From JBGZFC01 sp964346495 (GTDB lineage Bacteria > Bacteroidota > Bacteroidia > Bacteroidales > Dysgonomonadaceae), in contig CAYFUW010000015.1 of assembly GCA_964346495.1 (NCBI GenBank), positions 1 through 31,270 on the forward strand: a stretch of 31,270 bases of DNA, given 5' to 3'. The position numbers were made by a program, and so were the translations under genes. The notes under the pieces were generated by a model that saw only the letters and a list, made by a program, of their open reading frames with translations, was not told the origin of the DNA and did no database searches. Positions 1 to 7,761 of the stretch are shown here, piece by piece. Within the stretch, counting starts at the first letter, position 1; the number at the start of each line of letters is the position of its first letter.

Positions 1-320
1 AAGCTGCAGAGCAGCGATAATATTTGTAGTATTTAGAAATGCCGATAAATAGAGGTGCAGAGCACCGAAATATTTTTTTTGTTGTTAGTTTGTTCATTGA
101 ATAAGTACGACCACTTCGGGTCGAGTTTTGTGTGGATGCCTATACCGCAGGTCGTTGACCTACGGTTATGAAAATCACACCTTTTCAGGTGTTTTGATCG
201 TATTTTTAAAATTGCAAATCGATTTACCCGGAGGGTAATATTTTCATAACCGTATGCAAACGAGGAACGAGTGCAGCTTACGGTAGATAAACCCACACAC
301 TAACCTGCCTGAAAGGCAGT
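1..320. repeat. Composite multi-hairpin intergenic repeat
   Basis: This non-coding stretch is almost entirely short perfect hairpins. They are GCTGC-AGA-GCAGC (3-15), GGTGC-AGA-GCACC (54-66), CGACC/GGTCG (108-123), CCGCAGGTC/GACCTACGG (145-165, one mismatch), ACACCT-TTTC-AGGTGT (177-192), TTACCC-GGA-GGGTAA (224-238) and CTGCCT-GAA-AGGCAG (305-319). A 15-bp perfect inverted repeat, TACGGTTATGAAAAT (161-175) against 240-254, encloses two of them. The first two hairpins share an AGA loop and are each followed by a CGAWAATATTT-like string, so they look like copies of one unit. The density suggests a REP/BIME-like dispersed element. The 87-codon minus-strand frame at 33-296 runs through these hairpins and is not believed to be a gene. 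Confidence 0.7.
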
Positions 321-505
321 ACTTTAGTTCTGAGTTTTTCGGATTATAAATTTCACCAATGAGGACGAAGGCAGAGTCATCGTTTCTCACGAGATACGTA
401 AACAAAATATGGACAATGCGGATTCAAATCGCAATGCACCCTTTGCGAGCTTAGCGAAAAACTTTGCGCCCTTTACGAGAAAAAATTAACAGCCATCAAC
501 AAAAA
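321..505. other. Non-coding stretch, probable repeat relic
   Basis: No credible gene was found here. The motif CCCTTTRCGAG occurs twice (439-449 and 469-479), in a context typical of decayed intergenic repeats. No RNA gene was recognised. Confidence 0.4.
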
Positions 506-529
506 AGAGACGCGGCATGCCACGTCTCT
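506..529 (-). terminator. Palindromic repeat acting as terminator for the lipoprotein gene
   Basis: AGAGACGCGGCA pairs with TGCCACGTCTCT with one mismatch in 12 positions. Read on the minus strand the stem is followed immediately by six T residues, so it fits an intrinsic terminator about 67 bp beyond the stop of the minus-strand lipoprotein gene. On the plus strand it has no U-tract. A related, more degenerate palindrome lies at 31192-31214, so this is probably also a dispersed repeat. Confidence 0.6.
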
Positions 530-595
530 ACAATTCATCGGAATATTTATAAATTGTCTTGTATCTTGACTCTTGTGTCTTAAGTCTAAAAAAAA

Positions 596-2284
596 CTATT
601 TAAAAAGCGAAATAAAATCCTGATTCTTTTGATATTTCGCAAATTCCAAATCATTCAATGCTCTTCTTGCGAAGTTTCTGTCCAGTTCAGCAGATTTTTG
701 AAGGTTATTAAGCACATTGTTGAGATTATTGGTGCGTGCTCCTACAATTGCCATTAAGTAATAGGTAGTTGCATCGGGATTTTTAATAGCTTTTAAAGTA
801 ATATCTGCAGCATCGTAGTTCTTTGTAAGCAATTGAGCCAAAGCAGCATTATTCGACTTGGTATCACCAAAAGCATCTAATGCAAGATTGTAGCTGCCAT
901 CTGTCAGATAGAACAATCCCATGATTCCGTTTAAGTTAGGTGCACCTGACGATTTTCCAAGTAGCTCTCTTGCTTTGTCGTTTTCACCCTTCAAGATAGC
1001 AAATAGAGCATTATTAGCATTAACTTCCGCAGCGTTTGGTGCAATAAGTTCTGCTCTTTTTAATGCCTGTTTTGCACTATTAATATCGCCACGTTGATAA
1101 TAAGTAGCAGCCATATTGTTCCATCCACGATAATCTTGCGGGAAGTTTAATGTAACATATTGATATATTTTCTCTTTCTCTACATCATTATCTATTAATG
1201 TTGAAGCATAAAGCAACTCTTCTACAGAAAGATTATTTGGGTTATTATTCCAAAAATCTAAAATTTCATCATCCGATTTTCCGATAATTTCGATATTTGC
1301 CGTAATGCGTGAACGACGTAATTGTGGTAAAATGCTCTCTGCCAAATCTGAATAAACAAACGATATATTTTTAATCTCTCTTTCGCGAGTTTCAGCATCG
1401 GGATACATCGATAATACTCTAAGGACTAACTCTTTGTCTTGTAAATCAGACGCTTCTAATAGTTGACGGAATCCTTCCCAGTCTTGAGCTGTGTAATGAG
1501 CATTTACGTCTGCATCAATTTTTCTTTTTTGGAATTCTCCTTCTAAATATTGAGTTGTATTTTTCTCACGTTCAGCAGCCAATCTTTCGTTAAGCGACAA
1601 ACCACCGTCGGGTGAAGCATATGCCGAAACTTCAATATCAACATTTTGACGAGGGTCATTAAATGCGTCTTGTACACGCTGTTGCCAGGTACGCATATCT
1701 CGCGAACCGGTTTCACTTGAACGAACATTTGCTTGTTGAATTACGAAATGGATATTTGCCTCTTGTTTTTCTCTAATAATGCGTTGAAATCCGTCATCGG
1801 CAACAGATGGCGTAGTATTTTTCACACTCAACAGAGCTGACGTAGCTAGTACACCGTCGGCAACTTTCACATCGGGTAGCTTTACCGATTTGTTTTTAAT
1901 TTTTGCATTAAATCGCATATACAGTTCCGAATTCAGCATTTCGGGTTTGTAAGCGAATTTAGTAGTCATATCAAAGTTTTTACCTCTTTCATAAGGTATT
2001 TCAATCTCATTTCCCGACACCTTTTCACCCTGATAGGTGTATGATGTGCCATATGATTCACCACCTGCATATTTAAGTATAGGCGTAACTTTGACAACCG
2101 CATTTTTATTGAACCATTTTTCGGGAAAATTTCCGTTAATAGTTACAGGCACTTCATTACCAACAGTCTCTAATGGTGATGGAGTTGCATTGAAATTTGA
2201 TTGTGAAAGTGGTTTAAGATTGCTACATGCAGTCGCGAAAAGTGCAACCGCAGCAAATAGTACATAAAACGATTTTTTTCTCAT
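596..2284 (-). CDS. OmpA-like / TPR lipoprotein
   Basis: A 562-aa envelope lipoprotein. The N-terminus has a basic start, a hydrophobic core and a lipobox (FATAC) placing the lipidated cysteine at residue 20. The central part (about 175-345) contains an OmpA-like peptidoglycan-association signature, AYASPDGGLSLNERLAAER, in which the conserved S-P-D-G and the N-x-x-L-A-x-x-R helix are visible. The C-terminal part (about 385-550) has TPR-like helical pairs such as GWNNMAATYYQRGDINSAKQ. By family, OmpA-like domains bind peptidoglycan and TPRs mediate protein contacts, so a structural or scaffold role in the outer membrane is inferred. It lies 111 bp after pdxB and has its own -7-like element, so it may be transcribed separately. 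The exact Bacteroidetes family is not identified. Confidence 0.75.
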   Translation of the reverse strand: MRKKSFYVLFAAVALFATACSNLKPLSQSNFNATPSPLETVGNEVPVTINGNFPEKWFNKNAVVKVTPILKYAGGESYGTSYTYQGEKVSGNEIEIPYERGKNFDMTTKFAYKPEMLNSELYMRFNAKIKNKSVKLPDVKVADGVLATSALLSVKNTTPSVADDGFQRIIREKQEANIHFVIQQANVRSSETGSRDMRTWQQRVQDAFNDPRQNVDIEVSAYASPDGGLSLNERLAAEREKNTTQYLEGEFQKRKIDADVNAHYTAQDWEGFRQLLEASDLQDKELVLRVLSMYPDAETREREIKNISFVYSDLAESILPQLRRSRITANIEIIGKSDDEILDFWNNNPNNLSVEELLYASTLIDNDVEKEKIYQYVTLNFPQDYRGWNNMAATYYQRGDINSAKQALKRAELIAPNAAEVNANNALFAILKGENDKARELLGKSSGAPNLNGIMGLFYLTDGSYNLALDAFGDTKSNNAALAQLLTKNYDAADITLKAIKNPDATTYYLMAIVGARTNNLNNVLNNLQKSAELDRNFARRALNDLEFAKYQKNQDFISLFK

Positions 2285-2341
2285 TTGTAATAATAAATTT
2301 ATTTGATTTTTTGTTTGATTTTTTTAATCCCAGATTCTATA

Positions 2342-2349
2342 CAAAGCTA
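2342..2349 (-). promoter_or_regulatory. -7 element for the lipoprotein gene
   Basis: On the minus strand this reads TAGCTTTG, an exact match to the Bacteroidetes -7 consensus TAnnTTTG, about 57 bp before the lipoprotein start codon. No convincing -33 TTTG was seen at the usual distance. Confidence 0.45.
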
Positions 2350-2395
2350 ACTTTTTTTTATCAATTATGGAAATAAAAAAGATGATTTAGTTTTT

Positions 2396-3520
2396 TTATT
2401 TTAGTTTAAAGCCCATTTTTTCCAAAAGTTTTGCAACTTCATCATCTGCATTTCTCACTTCGTATGCCAAATACTCTCTTCGTAACGGATAATTTGAACG
2501 ATACCATATAAATTTATCGGAATTTGTCTTCAATTTGTCTGAGTCAGATAAAGGATTATAGGTTTGCAACACAGCATAAGCCAATTGTTGCTCTTTTTTA
2601 ATATTTGCCAGATCGATAATCGGATTTTCCGGTTGTGGTAATGACTCCACCTCAATTTTAGATGATTTTAGATTGAAAAAATCGGTAAAATTATCCAAAG
2701 ACATTTTAGTTGCCATCCATTTTCCATCGGCAGAATATCCTGCAATATGCGGTGTAGCGATATAAACCATTTCCAGAAGTTCATGGTCAATATTTGGTTC
2801 ATTTTCCCAACAATCGATTACTGCGCCTGATACTTTCCCCGATTTCAAAGCTTCTTTCAATGCCGAAGTAGAAACCACACTACCACGAGATGAGTTGATA
2901 ATAAATGGTTTTTTATTGAGTGAGCTGATAAACTGTTCATCCACCAAATTATAAGTTTTGTGCTTACCTGTTTTAGTTAATGGTGTGTGCATGGTGATAA
3001 TATCTACTTCTTTTTTTATGATTTCAATATTTACAAAACTTTCTGTTTGAGATAGTTTTGTATCTTTTTCGCAAAGTGGCGGGTCATTTAGCAGAACTCG
3101 CATCCCGAGTTTTTCACACGCTTTTTTCACTCTGCTTCCAACGTTACCAACACCAATTATCCCGATTGTTTTCGTACTTAAATCGAATTTATATTTCTCA
3201 GCCAGCAGTAACAGCGATGCACTTACATATTGCTCAACGGAATTAGCATTACAACCCGGTGCAGTTCTCCAGGCGATATTGTTTTCAGAGCAATATTCTG
3301 TATCTATATGGTCGTAACCAATTGTTGCAGAGCAGATAAGCTTAATATTTGTATTTGCCAATATTTTCTCATCGAAACGTGTTACCGTGCGAACAAAAAG
3401 TACATCTTTATCTTTTATCGTTTCGTGCGAAAAGAGATTTCCAGGCAAATATTCAACTTCGCCAAACTGTTCTATAACACCTTTTAAATAAGGAATATGT
3501 GCATCTGCAAGAATTTTCAT
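2396..3520 (-). CDS. pdxB: Erythronate-4-phosphate dehydrogenase
   Basis: A 374-aa D-2-hydroxyacid dehydrogenase of the PdxB type. It oxidises 4-phosphoerythronate to 2-oxo-3-hydroxy-4-phosphobutanoate, the second step of DXP-dependent pyridoxal phosphate synthesis, in the cytoplasm. The N-terminus MKILADAHIPY matches the family. The NAD-binding loop is GVGNVG (123-128). The catalytic triad is visible as Arg212 (NSSRGSVV), Glu239 (WENEP) and His258 (ATPHIAGYS). The roughly 80-residue C-terminal extension that separates PdxB from ordinary 2-hydroxyacid dehydrogenases is present. Its ATG overlaps the stop of the upstream LOG-family gene in an ATGA quartet, so the two are very likely translationally coupled. 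Confidence 0.93.
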   Translation of the reverse strand: MKILADAHIPYLKGVIEQFGEVEYLPGNLFSHETIKDKDVLFVRTVTRFDEKILANTNIKLICSATIGYDHIDTEYCSENNIAWRTAPGCNANSVEQYVSASLLLLAEKYKFDLSTKTIGIIGVGNVGSRVKKACEKLGMRVLLNDPPLCEKDTKLSQTESFVNIEIIKKEVDIITMHTPLTKTGKHKTYNLVDEQFISSLNKKPFIINSSRGSVVSTSALKEALKSGKVSGAVIDCWENEPNIDHELLEMVYIATPHIAGYSADGKWMATKMSLDNFTDFFNLKSSKIEVESLPQPENPIIDLANIKKEQQLAYAVLQTYNPLSDSDKLKTNSDKFIWYRSNYPLRREYLAYEVRNADDEVAKLLEKMGFKLK

Positions 3521-4629
3521 TTTGTCTGTTTTGATTCGGAAAATTGGTTTAAATGTGCGAGTATCTCTTCATTATTATCATATAGTCCGAGATTTAGATT
3601 CATCAAATCGCCACGCTCAGACATATGTTCAATTATAGGATAAATCGGACGCTCTTCTGTCCAAAACCTTTTGTTCAGGAAAATCATCGGACTTGCATAT
3701 CCGTACGATTCGTAATGATTTTGTGCCAAATCTTGAAACACTTCCTGAAATGTCCCGGCACTTCCGGGCGTAAATATTACTCCGCCTTTCGCGAAAGCCA
3801 ACAACCCTTCTTCACGAACACTATTTTCAAAATATTTAGCAATATGAGTGGCAAACGGAGTAGGCAATTCGTGTCCGTAATGCCAGGTAGGTATTCCCAA
3901 ACTTTGAAATTTTGGATTGGGAAACTGCTCCATCACTTCAAATGCCGAAGACAACCAATAGGTGTTGGAATAGACAGGTGCCTGGCTCAAAATTTCCATA
4001 GCTTTTGCAAAATCAGCATCGTTTCTCCCTGCCATCCATGCACCAAAATGAGTTGCTTCCATAGCACCGGGTCCACCTCCCGACATCATCAAATAACCAC
4101 GTTCTGTAAGCATTTTCGATAGTCGGCTAACCTGCAAATACATTTCGTCGGTGCGTTTTATTCTGTGTCCACCCATTATTGCCACCAACTTTCTCTCATC
4201 GAAAGCCGAAAAGTATTCATGCAAAGAGTCTGTAATAGAATGGTCGTGAAGGCGTTGTGCCAGTGTGTCTTTTATCGATAATCTTTCCAGCGATTTTTTA
4301 TAATAGTCGTAAACAGTTTTGTCTAATGTTTGCAAATATGTTTCCGGTTTACGACGGTCGAAACCGTTATAAAGCGTTGCTCTGTTATATAATCTACTTG
4401 GATATGTATCAAACGGAACATCTAAAATAGGAAAGATAAAGTTATCGGTCTGCAGATAACTTAGTAGTTTATTCGACATTACGCATCCAAGAAACAGACA
4501 TTTGGAAAATCTAACTTTCCGCATCTCATCTTCTATTTCCGTTAAGTCTAAAGATTTAACCGCAATCTCTTCAATAAAACTATTGTTGAGTATTGTTTTA
4601 AGTTCGGATATGGTGTCAAATCGCAACAT
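3517..4629 (-). CDS. LOG-family Rossmann nucleotide-binding protein
   Basis: A 370-aa protein whose C-terminal two thirds is a lysine-decarboxylase-like (LOG) Rossmann fold. The visible motifs are MGGHR at about 152, GGGPGAMEA (184-192) and PGSAGTFQE (288-296), the last being the family's PGGxGTxxE phosphate-binding site with Gly-to-Ser and x-to-Ala changes. Related LOG proteins are nucleoside-5'-monophosphate phosphoribohydrolases, but activity here is only inferred. Ordinary LOG proteins are about 180-250 aa. This one carries an N-terminal region of about 145 residues that I do not recognise. It starts 26 bp after the MATE gene and overlaps pdxB by 4 bp, suggesting a MATE-LOG-pdxB transcript. 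Confidence 0.8.
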   Translation of the reverse strand: MLRFDTISELKTILNNSFIEEIAVKSLDLTEIEDEMRKVRFSKCLFLGCVMSNKLLSYLQTDNFIFPILDVPFDTYPSRLYNRATLYNGFDRRKPETYLQTLDKTVYDYYKKSLERLSIKDTLAQRLHDHSITDSLHEYFSAFDERKLVAIMGGHRIKRTDEMYLQVSRLSKMLTERGYLMMSGGGPGAMEATHFGAWMAGRNDADFAKAMEILSQAPVYSNTYWLSSAFEVMEQFPNPKFQSLGIPTWHYGHELPTPFATHIAKYFENSVREEGLLAFAKGGVIFTPGSAGTFQEVFQDLAQNHYESYGYASPMIFLNKRFWTEERPIYPIIEHMSERGDLMNLNLGLYDNNEEILAHLNQFSESKQTK

Positions 4630-4655
4630 TTTATCTAAATTTCTTATTTACTACC

Positions 4656-5948
4656 CTACTCTATCTTTAACGCTTTCTTAGCCCAAATGGTTTGCGTTAA
4701 CCCCCTTACAAGCAGGTAGAGTATAAATGCCAGCCACAAACCGTTATTTCCTAATGTTGGTGTTGCTAAATAGTAACAAGCGAAGAATACAAAAGCAGAA
4801 AAAATCATCGCATTTCTCATCTCTTTCGACGCAGTTGCACCAATAAAAATACCGTCCCAAAGGAATGCTGCAAATCCGGTTATTGGTATCAATACTGTCC
4901 AGAATATGAATGTTTTGCTTGTTTCGATAACAGCTTTATCATTGGTCAAAATTTGCAATATTTGGTCTGGGAAAAGAGTATAAACGACTACTGCAACGCC
5001 ACTTACAACTAAACCCCAGAAAAATATACGTTTCAACATTAGTCGCAACATTTTTTTGTTTCTAGCCCCAATATATCTTCCGGTAAGAGCTTCGCCTGCG
5101 TATGCAAAACCATCCATAAAATAGGAAAAAAGCATAAAGAACTGCATCAATAAAGCGTTTGCTGCCAATATCATTTCACCCATTTCAGACGAAACGAATG
5201 TAAAAAACGTAGTAACCAATGTAAGCAGGAATGTACGAATAAATACATCGCCATTAACTTTAAAGAACGAACGAATTGCTTTTCTATCAAAAATCGTCGA
5301 TTTCACCAAATACTTTCTCAATCTGCCATAATATTTCATCCACATGACAATACAAATAGCGAAAGTTATCACTTGCGAAAGCATTGTTCCAAGTGCAATA
5401 CCGTCAACTTTCATTCCAAAACCATAGACAAAAGCGAAACTAAATATTATATTTAGCAGATTGTTAATTATAGCAATTATCATGGGTGTTTTAGCATTCT
5501 GCATACCGATAAAAAAGCCTTTTATTGCATATGTACCAAGTACAGCCGGTGCTGCCCACACACATATTCTAAAATAGGTTTCCACATGCATTTTACTCTC
5601 TGCACCCGATTTTATCAGCCCGACAGCAAACTTCTCTATCGGATATTGCAGCATAACAATCAGAAAACCAATACCTAAACCGACCAGCAGCGAACGAATA
5701 AGAACATTCATAGCTTCCGTAAAATCACGTGCGCCATAAGCTTGTGAGACAAAGCCACTAGTACTCATTCTGATGAAACCAAAGTTCCAATATACCATAT
5801 TAAAGATATTGGCTCCCAGTGCAATAGCACCTATATAAACAGCCGATCCCAAACGTCCGGCAATAGCAATATCTATCATCCCGAGAATCGGAACAGTAAT
5901 ATTGGTTATGATGTTGGGAATTGCTAATCTAAATATTCTCCTATCCAT
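4656..5948 (-). CDS. MATE family multidrug/Na+ antiporter-like transporter
   Basis: An inner-membrane transporter of about 430 aa with twelve predicted hydrophobic segments and the DinF/NorM-like start MDRRIFRLAIPNIITNITVP. MATE proteins export drugs or metabolites in exchange for Na+ or H+; the substrate here cannot be read from sequence. An open frame continues upstream to 6020, but those 24 residues are polar/aromatic and unlike the family. The ATG at 5948 begins exactly where family similarity starts, so it was chosen. A TATTTTTG box ends only six bases before this ATG, which also argues against the longer start. The gene leads a minus-strand run with the LOG-family gene and pdxB. Confidence 0.88.
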   Translation of the reverse strand: MDRRIFRLAIPNIITNITVPILGMIDIAIAGRLGSAVYIGAIALGANIFNMVYWNFGFIRMSTSGFVSQAYGARDFTEAMNVLIRSLLVGLGIGFLIVMLQYPIEKFAVGLIKSGAESKMHVETYFRICVWAAPAVLGTYAIKGFFIGMQNAKTPMIIAIINNLLNIIFSFAFVYGFGMKVDGIALGTMLSQVITFAICIVMWMKYYGRLRKYLVKSTIFDRKAIRSFFKVNGDVFIRTFLLTLVTTFFTFVSSEMGEMILAANALLMQFFMLFSYFMDGFAYAGEALTGRYIGARNKKMLRLMLKRIFFWGLVVSGVAVVVYTLFPDQILQILTNDKAVIETSKTFIFWTVLIPITGFAAFLWDGIFIGATASKEMRNAMIFSAFVFFACYYLATPTLGNNGLWLAFILYLLVRGLTQTIWAKKALKIE

Positions 5949-5954
5949 AGCGTG

Positions 5955-5962
5955 CAAAAATA
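5955..5962 (-). promoter_or_regulatory. -7 element for the MATE gene
   Basis: Minus-strand TATTTTTG matches TAnnTTTG and stops six bases before the chosen ATG (5948). If used, transcription would begin at or next to the start codon, giving a leaderless or near-leaderless mRNA. No good -33 box was found. Confidence 0.35.
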
Positions 5963-6049
5963 ATACAAAAGATTGACAATTTATGTGTGATTTATTTAGT
6001 TGTATGTAAAAAAACATCATTTTTCTTTTTCATTCTTAAAATAAAACAA

Positions 6050-6057
6050 TAACTTTG
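6050..6057 (+). promoter_or_regulatory. -7 element for the V-ATPase operon
   Basis: TAACTTTG matches TAnnTTTG and lies 94 bp before the atpE start. This predicts a 5' leader of about 85-90 nt that is very AT-rich. The -33 region is only a T-run, so the match is partial. Confidence 0.45.
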
Positions 6058-6151
6058 ACACAATTAAAAAGTGGATAAAACTTAAAAAATTCTTTGAAAA
6101 TTAAAAATTATCATTAACTCGCTAGTTATCAAATAATACACAAGTTTATAT

Positions 6152-6739
6152 ATGGACAAAATTCAGGAACTTACCAGCAAACTTTATTCTGAAGGAGTAG
6201 AAAAAGGGCAAGCAGAAGCAGATAAAATTATCGCCGATGCAAAAGCGCAATATGACGCTATGATTGGTAGTGCTAAAAAGGAAGCAGAGCAGATAATGCA
6301 GACTGCACAAAAAAATGCGGATGAACTGAAAAGCAATACCGAATCAGAATTGAGACTGTTCGCATCACAAGCAAAAGAAGCTTTGAAAAGCGAAATAACT
6401 AACATGCTCACAGACAAGCTATCGACAACAAATGTTAAAGCTGCTGTTGAAGACAAAGCGTTTATGCAAAAGTTGATTACCGATTTAGTAGTAAATTGGG
6501 CTAAAAACGAAAAGTTGACCATTGGTGTAGAAAATTCTGAAGAATTTACAAAATACATTACAGCCAACGCAAAACATTTGCTTGACAAAGGTCTGAATGT
6601 AGAAACAGTAAACGGATTAAAAGCAGGATTTATAGTGTCGCCTGAAGATGGAAGCTATCGCGTGAAATTTGGTGAAGAGGAGTTTATAGAATATTTCCGC
6701 CAATTCTTGCGTCCGCAAATTCAAAAACTACTTTTTTAA
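6152..6739 (+). CDS. atpE: V-type ATP synthase subunit E
   Basis: A 195-aa peripheral stalk subunit. Residues 1-90 form a long charged, alanine-rich helix (KGQAEADKIIADAKAQYDAM and following) typical of subunit E coiled coils. The C-terminus ends in the family's conserved EYFRQFLRPQIQKLLF. Subunit E links the catalytic A/B head to the membrane subunit I as part of the stator. It is the first gene of the V-ATPase operon, the same first position as in the chlamydial and spirochaetal operons, with 67 bp to the next gene. Confidence 0.9.
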   Translation: MDKIQELTSKLYSEGVEKGQAEADKIIADAKAQYDAMIGSAKKEAEQIMQTAQKNADELKSNTESELRLFASQAKEALKSEITNMLTDKLSTTNVKAAVEDKAFMQKLITDLVVNWAKNEKLTIGVENSEEFTKYITANAKHLLDKGLNVETVNGLKAGFIVSPEDGSYRVKFGEEEFIEYFRQFLRPQIQKLLF

Positions 6740-6806
6740 ATATAGTTGAGGAAAAAACCAAACGACTATAAGTAGCTTATTTTCAACGAAGTTAAACAAT
6801 AAAAAT

Positions 6807-7655
6807 ATGTTTTTTAAAAACCAATACTACTGTTTCATAGCAGGTTTGCCTGATTTCACGTTCGACAGTGCGAAACTACCTTTCAGCGTGGAAGAGTTTA
6901 AGCACATTTTAGAAGAAGAACTGAAACCGAGTGACATAAAATTGCTAAACAAGTATTTTTTGAAGTACGATAACGATAATCTTTTATTTCTTTTGCAAAA
7001 CGACGAGTCAAAATTGACCAACTTGGGCAGCATTACTCGTGAAGAGTTGAAAAGTGCAATAGAAAAAGTAAAAGAGAATCTGCCGCTTAAAAATAAAAAC
7101 ATACCTGCATACTACGAGCAATTCATTAAAGCGTGGTTAAGCGAAGATGAGCAGACAGAAAACAGGTCGTGGGAAGATATGATGTCGTCCCTATATATGG
7201 ACTACGGTTTGGATGTAAAAAACACACTCATTGCACGTTGGTTTGAGCTTAATCTGAACATTGGCAACCTGCTATCAGCAATATATGCCAAAAAGCATGG
7301 TCTGGATGTTTCGGCAGTAGTTGTCGGCAACAATGAGGTGGCACAACTAATTAGAGAGAATGCTAATGCCCGCGATTTTGGCGTAAACGAAGTTTTGGAA
7401 TATTACGAAACTATTCAACGAATATCGGAAGATACAGACGTTTTTGAACGTGAACGCAAAATAGACAGATTCCGTTGGAATTGGCTGGAAGACAATACGA
7501 TATTCGACTATTTCAACATTGAATACATTTTTGCATACTTATGTAAACTTCAAATTTTAGAACGCTGGGTAAGTCTGAATGCAGAAGAGGGCGAACGTAT
7601 TTTCCGCCAACTTATCAATGATTTGCGTAACGAGGTTAAAATACCTGAAGATTAG
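6807..7655 (+). CDS. DUF2764 family protein of the V-ATPase operon
   Basis: A 282-aa, largely alpha-helical soluble protein beginning MFFKNQYYCFIAGLPDFTFD; the YYxxxAGLPD start is characteristic of the DUF2764 family. No signal peptide or membrane segment is seen. It sits between atpE and atpA, exactly where chlamydiae and spirochaetes carry an uncharacterised gene in their E-x-A-B-D-I-K operons. No subunit C is recognisable in the operon, so I infer that this protein could fill the role of subunit C, the coupling piece between rotor shaft and membrane ring. That is a positional inference, not something the sequence proves. Confidence 0.75.
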   Translation: MFFKNQYYCFIAGLPDFTFDSAKLPFSVEEFKHILEEELKPSDIKLLNKYFLKYDNDNLLFLLQNDESKLTNLGSITREELKSAIEKVKENLPLKNKNIPAYYEQFIKAWLSEDEQTENRSWEDMMSSLYMDYGLDVKNTLIARWFELNLNIGNLLSAIYAKKHGLDVSAVVVGNNEVAQLIRENANARDFGVNEVLEYYETIQRISEDTDVFERERKIDRFRWNWLEDNTIFDYFNIEYIFAYLCKLQILERWVSLNAEEGERIFRQLINDLRNEVKIPED

Positions 7656-7761
7656 ATTACAACATATTGATGAATATTTATCGAATGCTTTTTAAGCTAA
7701 AATATTCACACATTATATAATAGATATTGATTCATATAAAATAATAGGCACATAAAATATT

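Noticed and set aside
33..296. 87-codon open frame on the minus strand at the left end
   Set aside because: It runs through a series of hairpin repeats, has no recognisable domain and an unlikely composition, so it is a by-product of the repeat.
5949..6020. 24-codon N-terminal extension of the MATE gene
   Set aside because: The extra residues do not fit the family and a promoter-like TATTTTTG lies inside the extension; the ATG at 5948 matches the usual MATE start.
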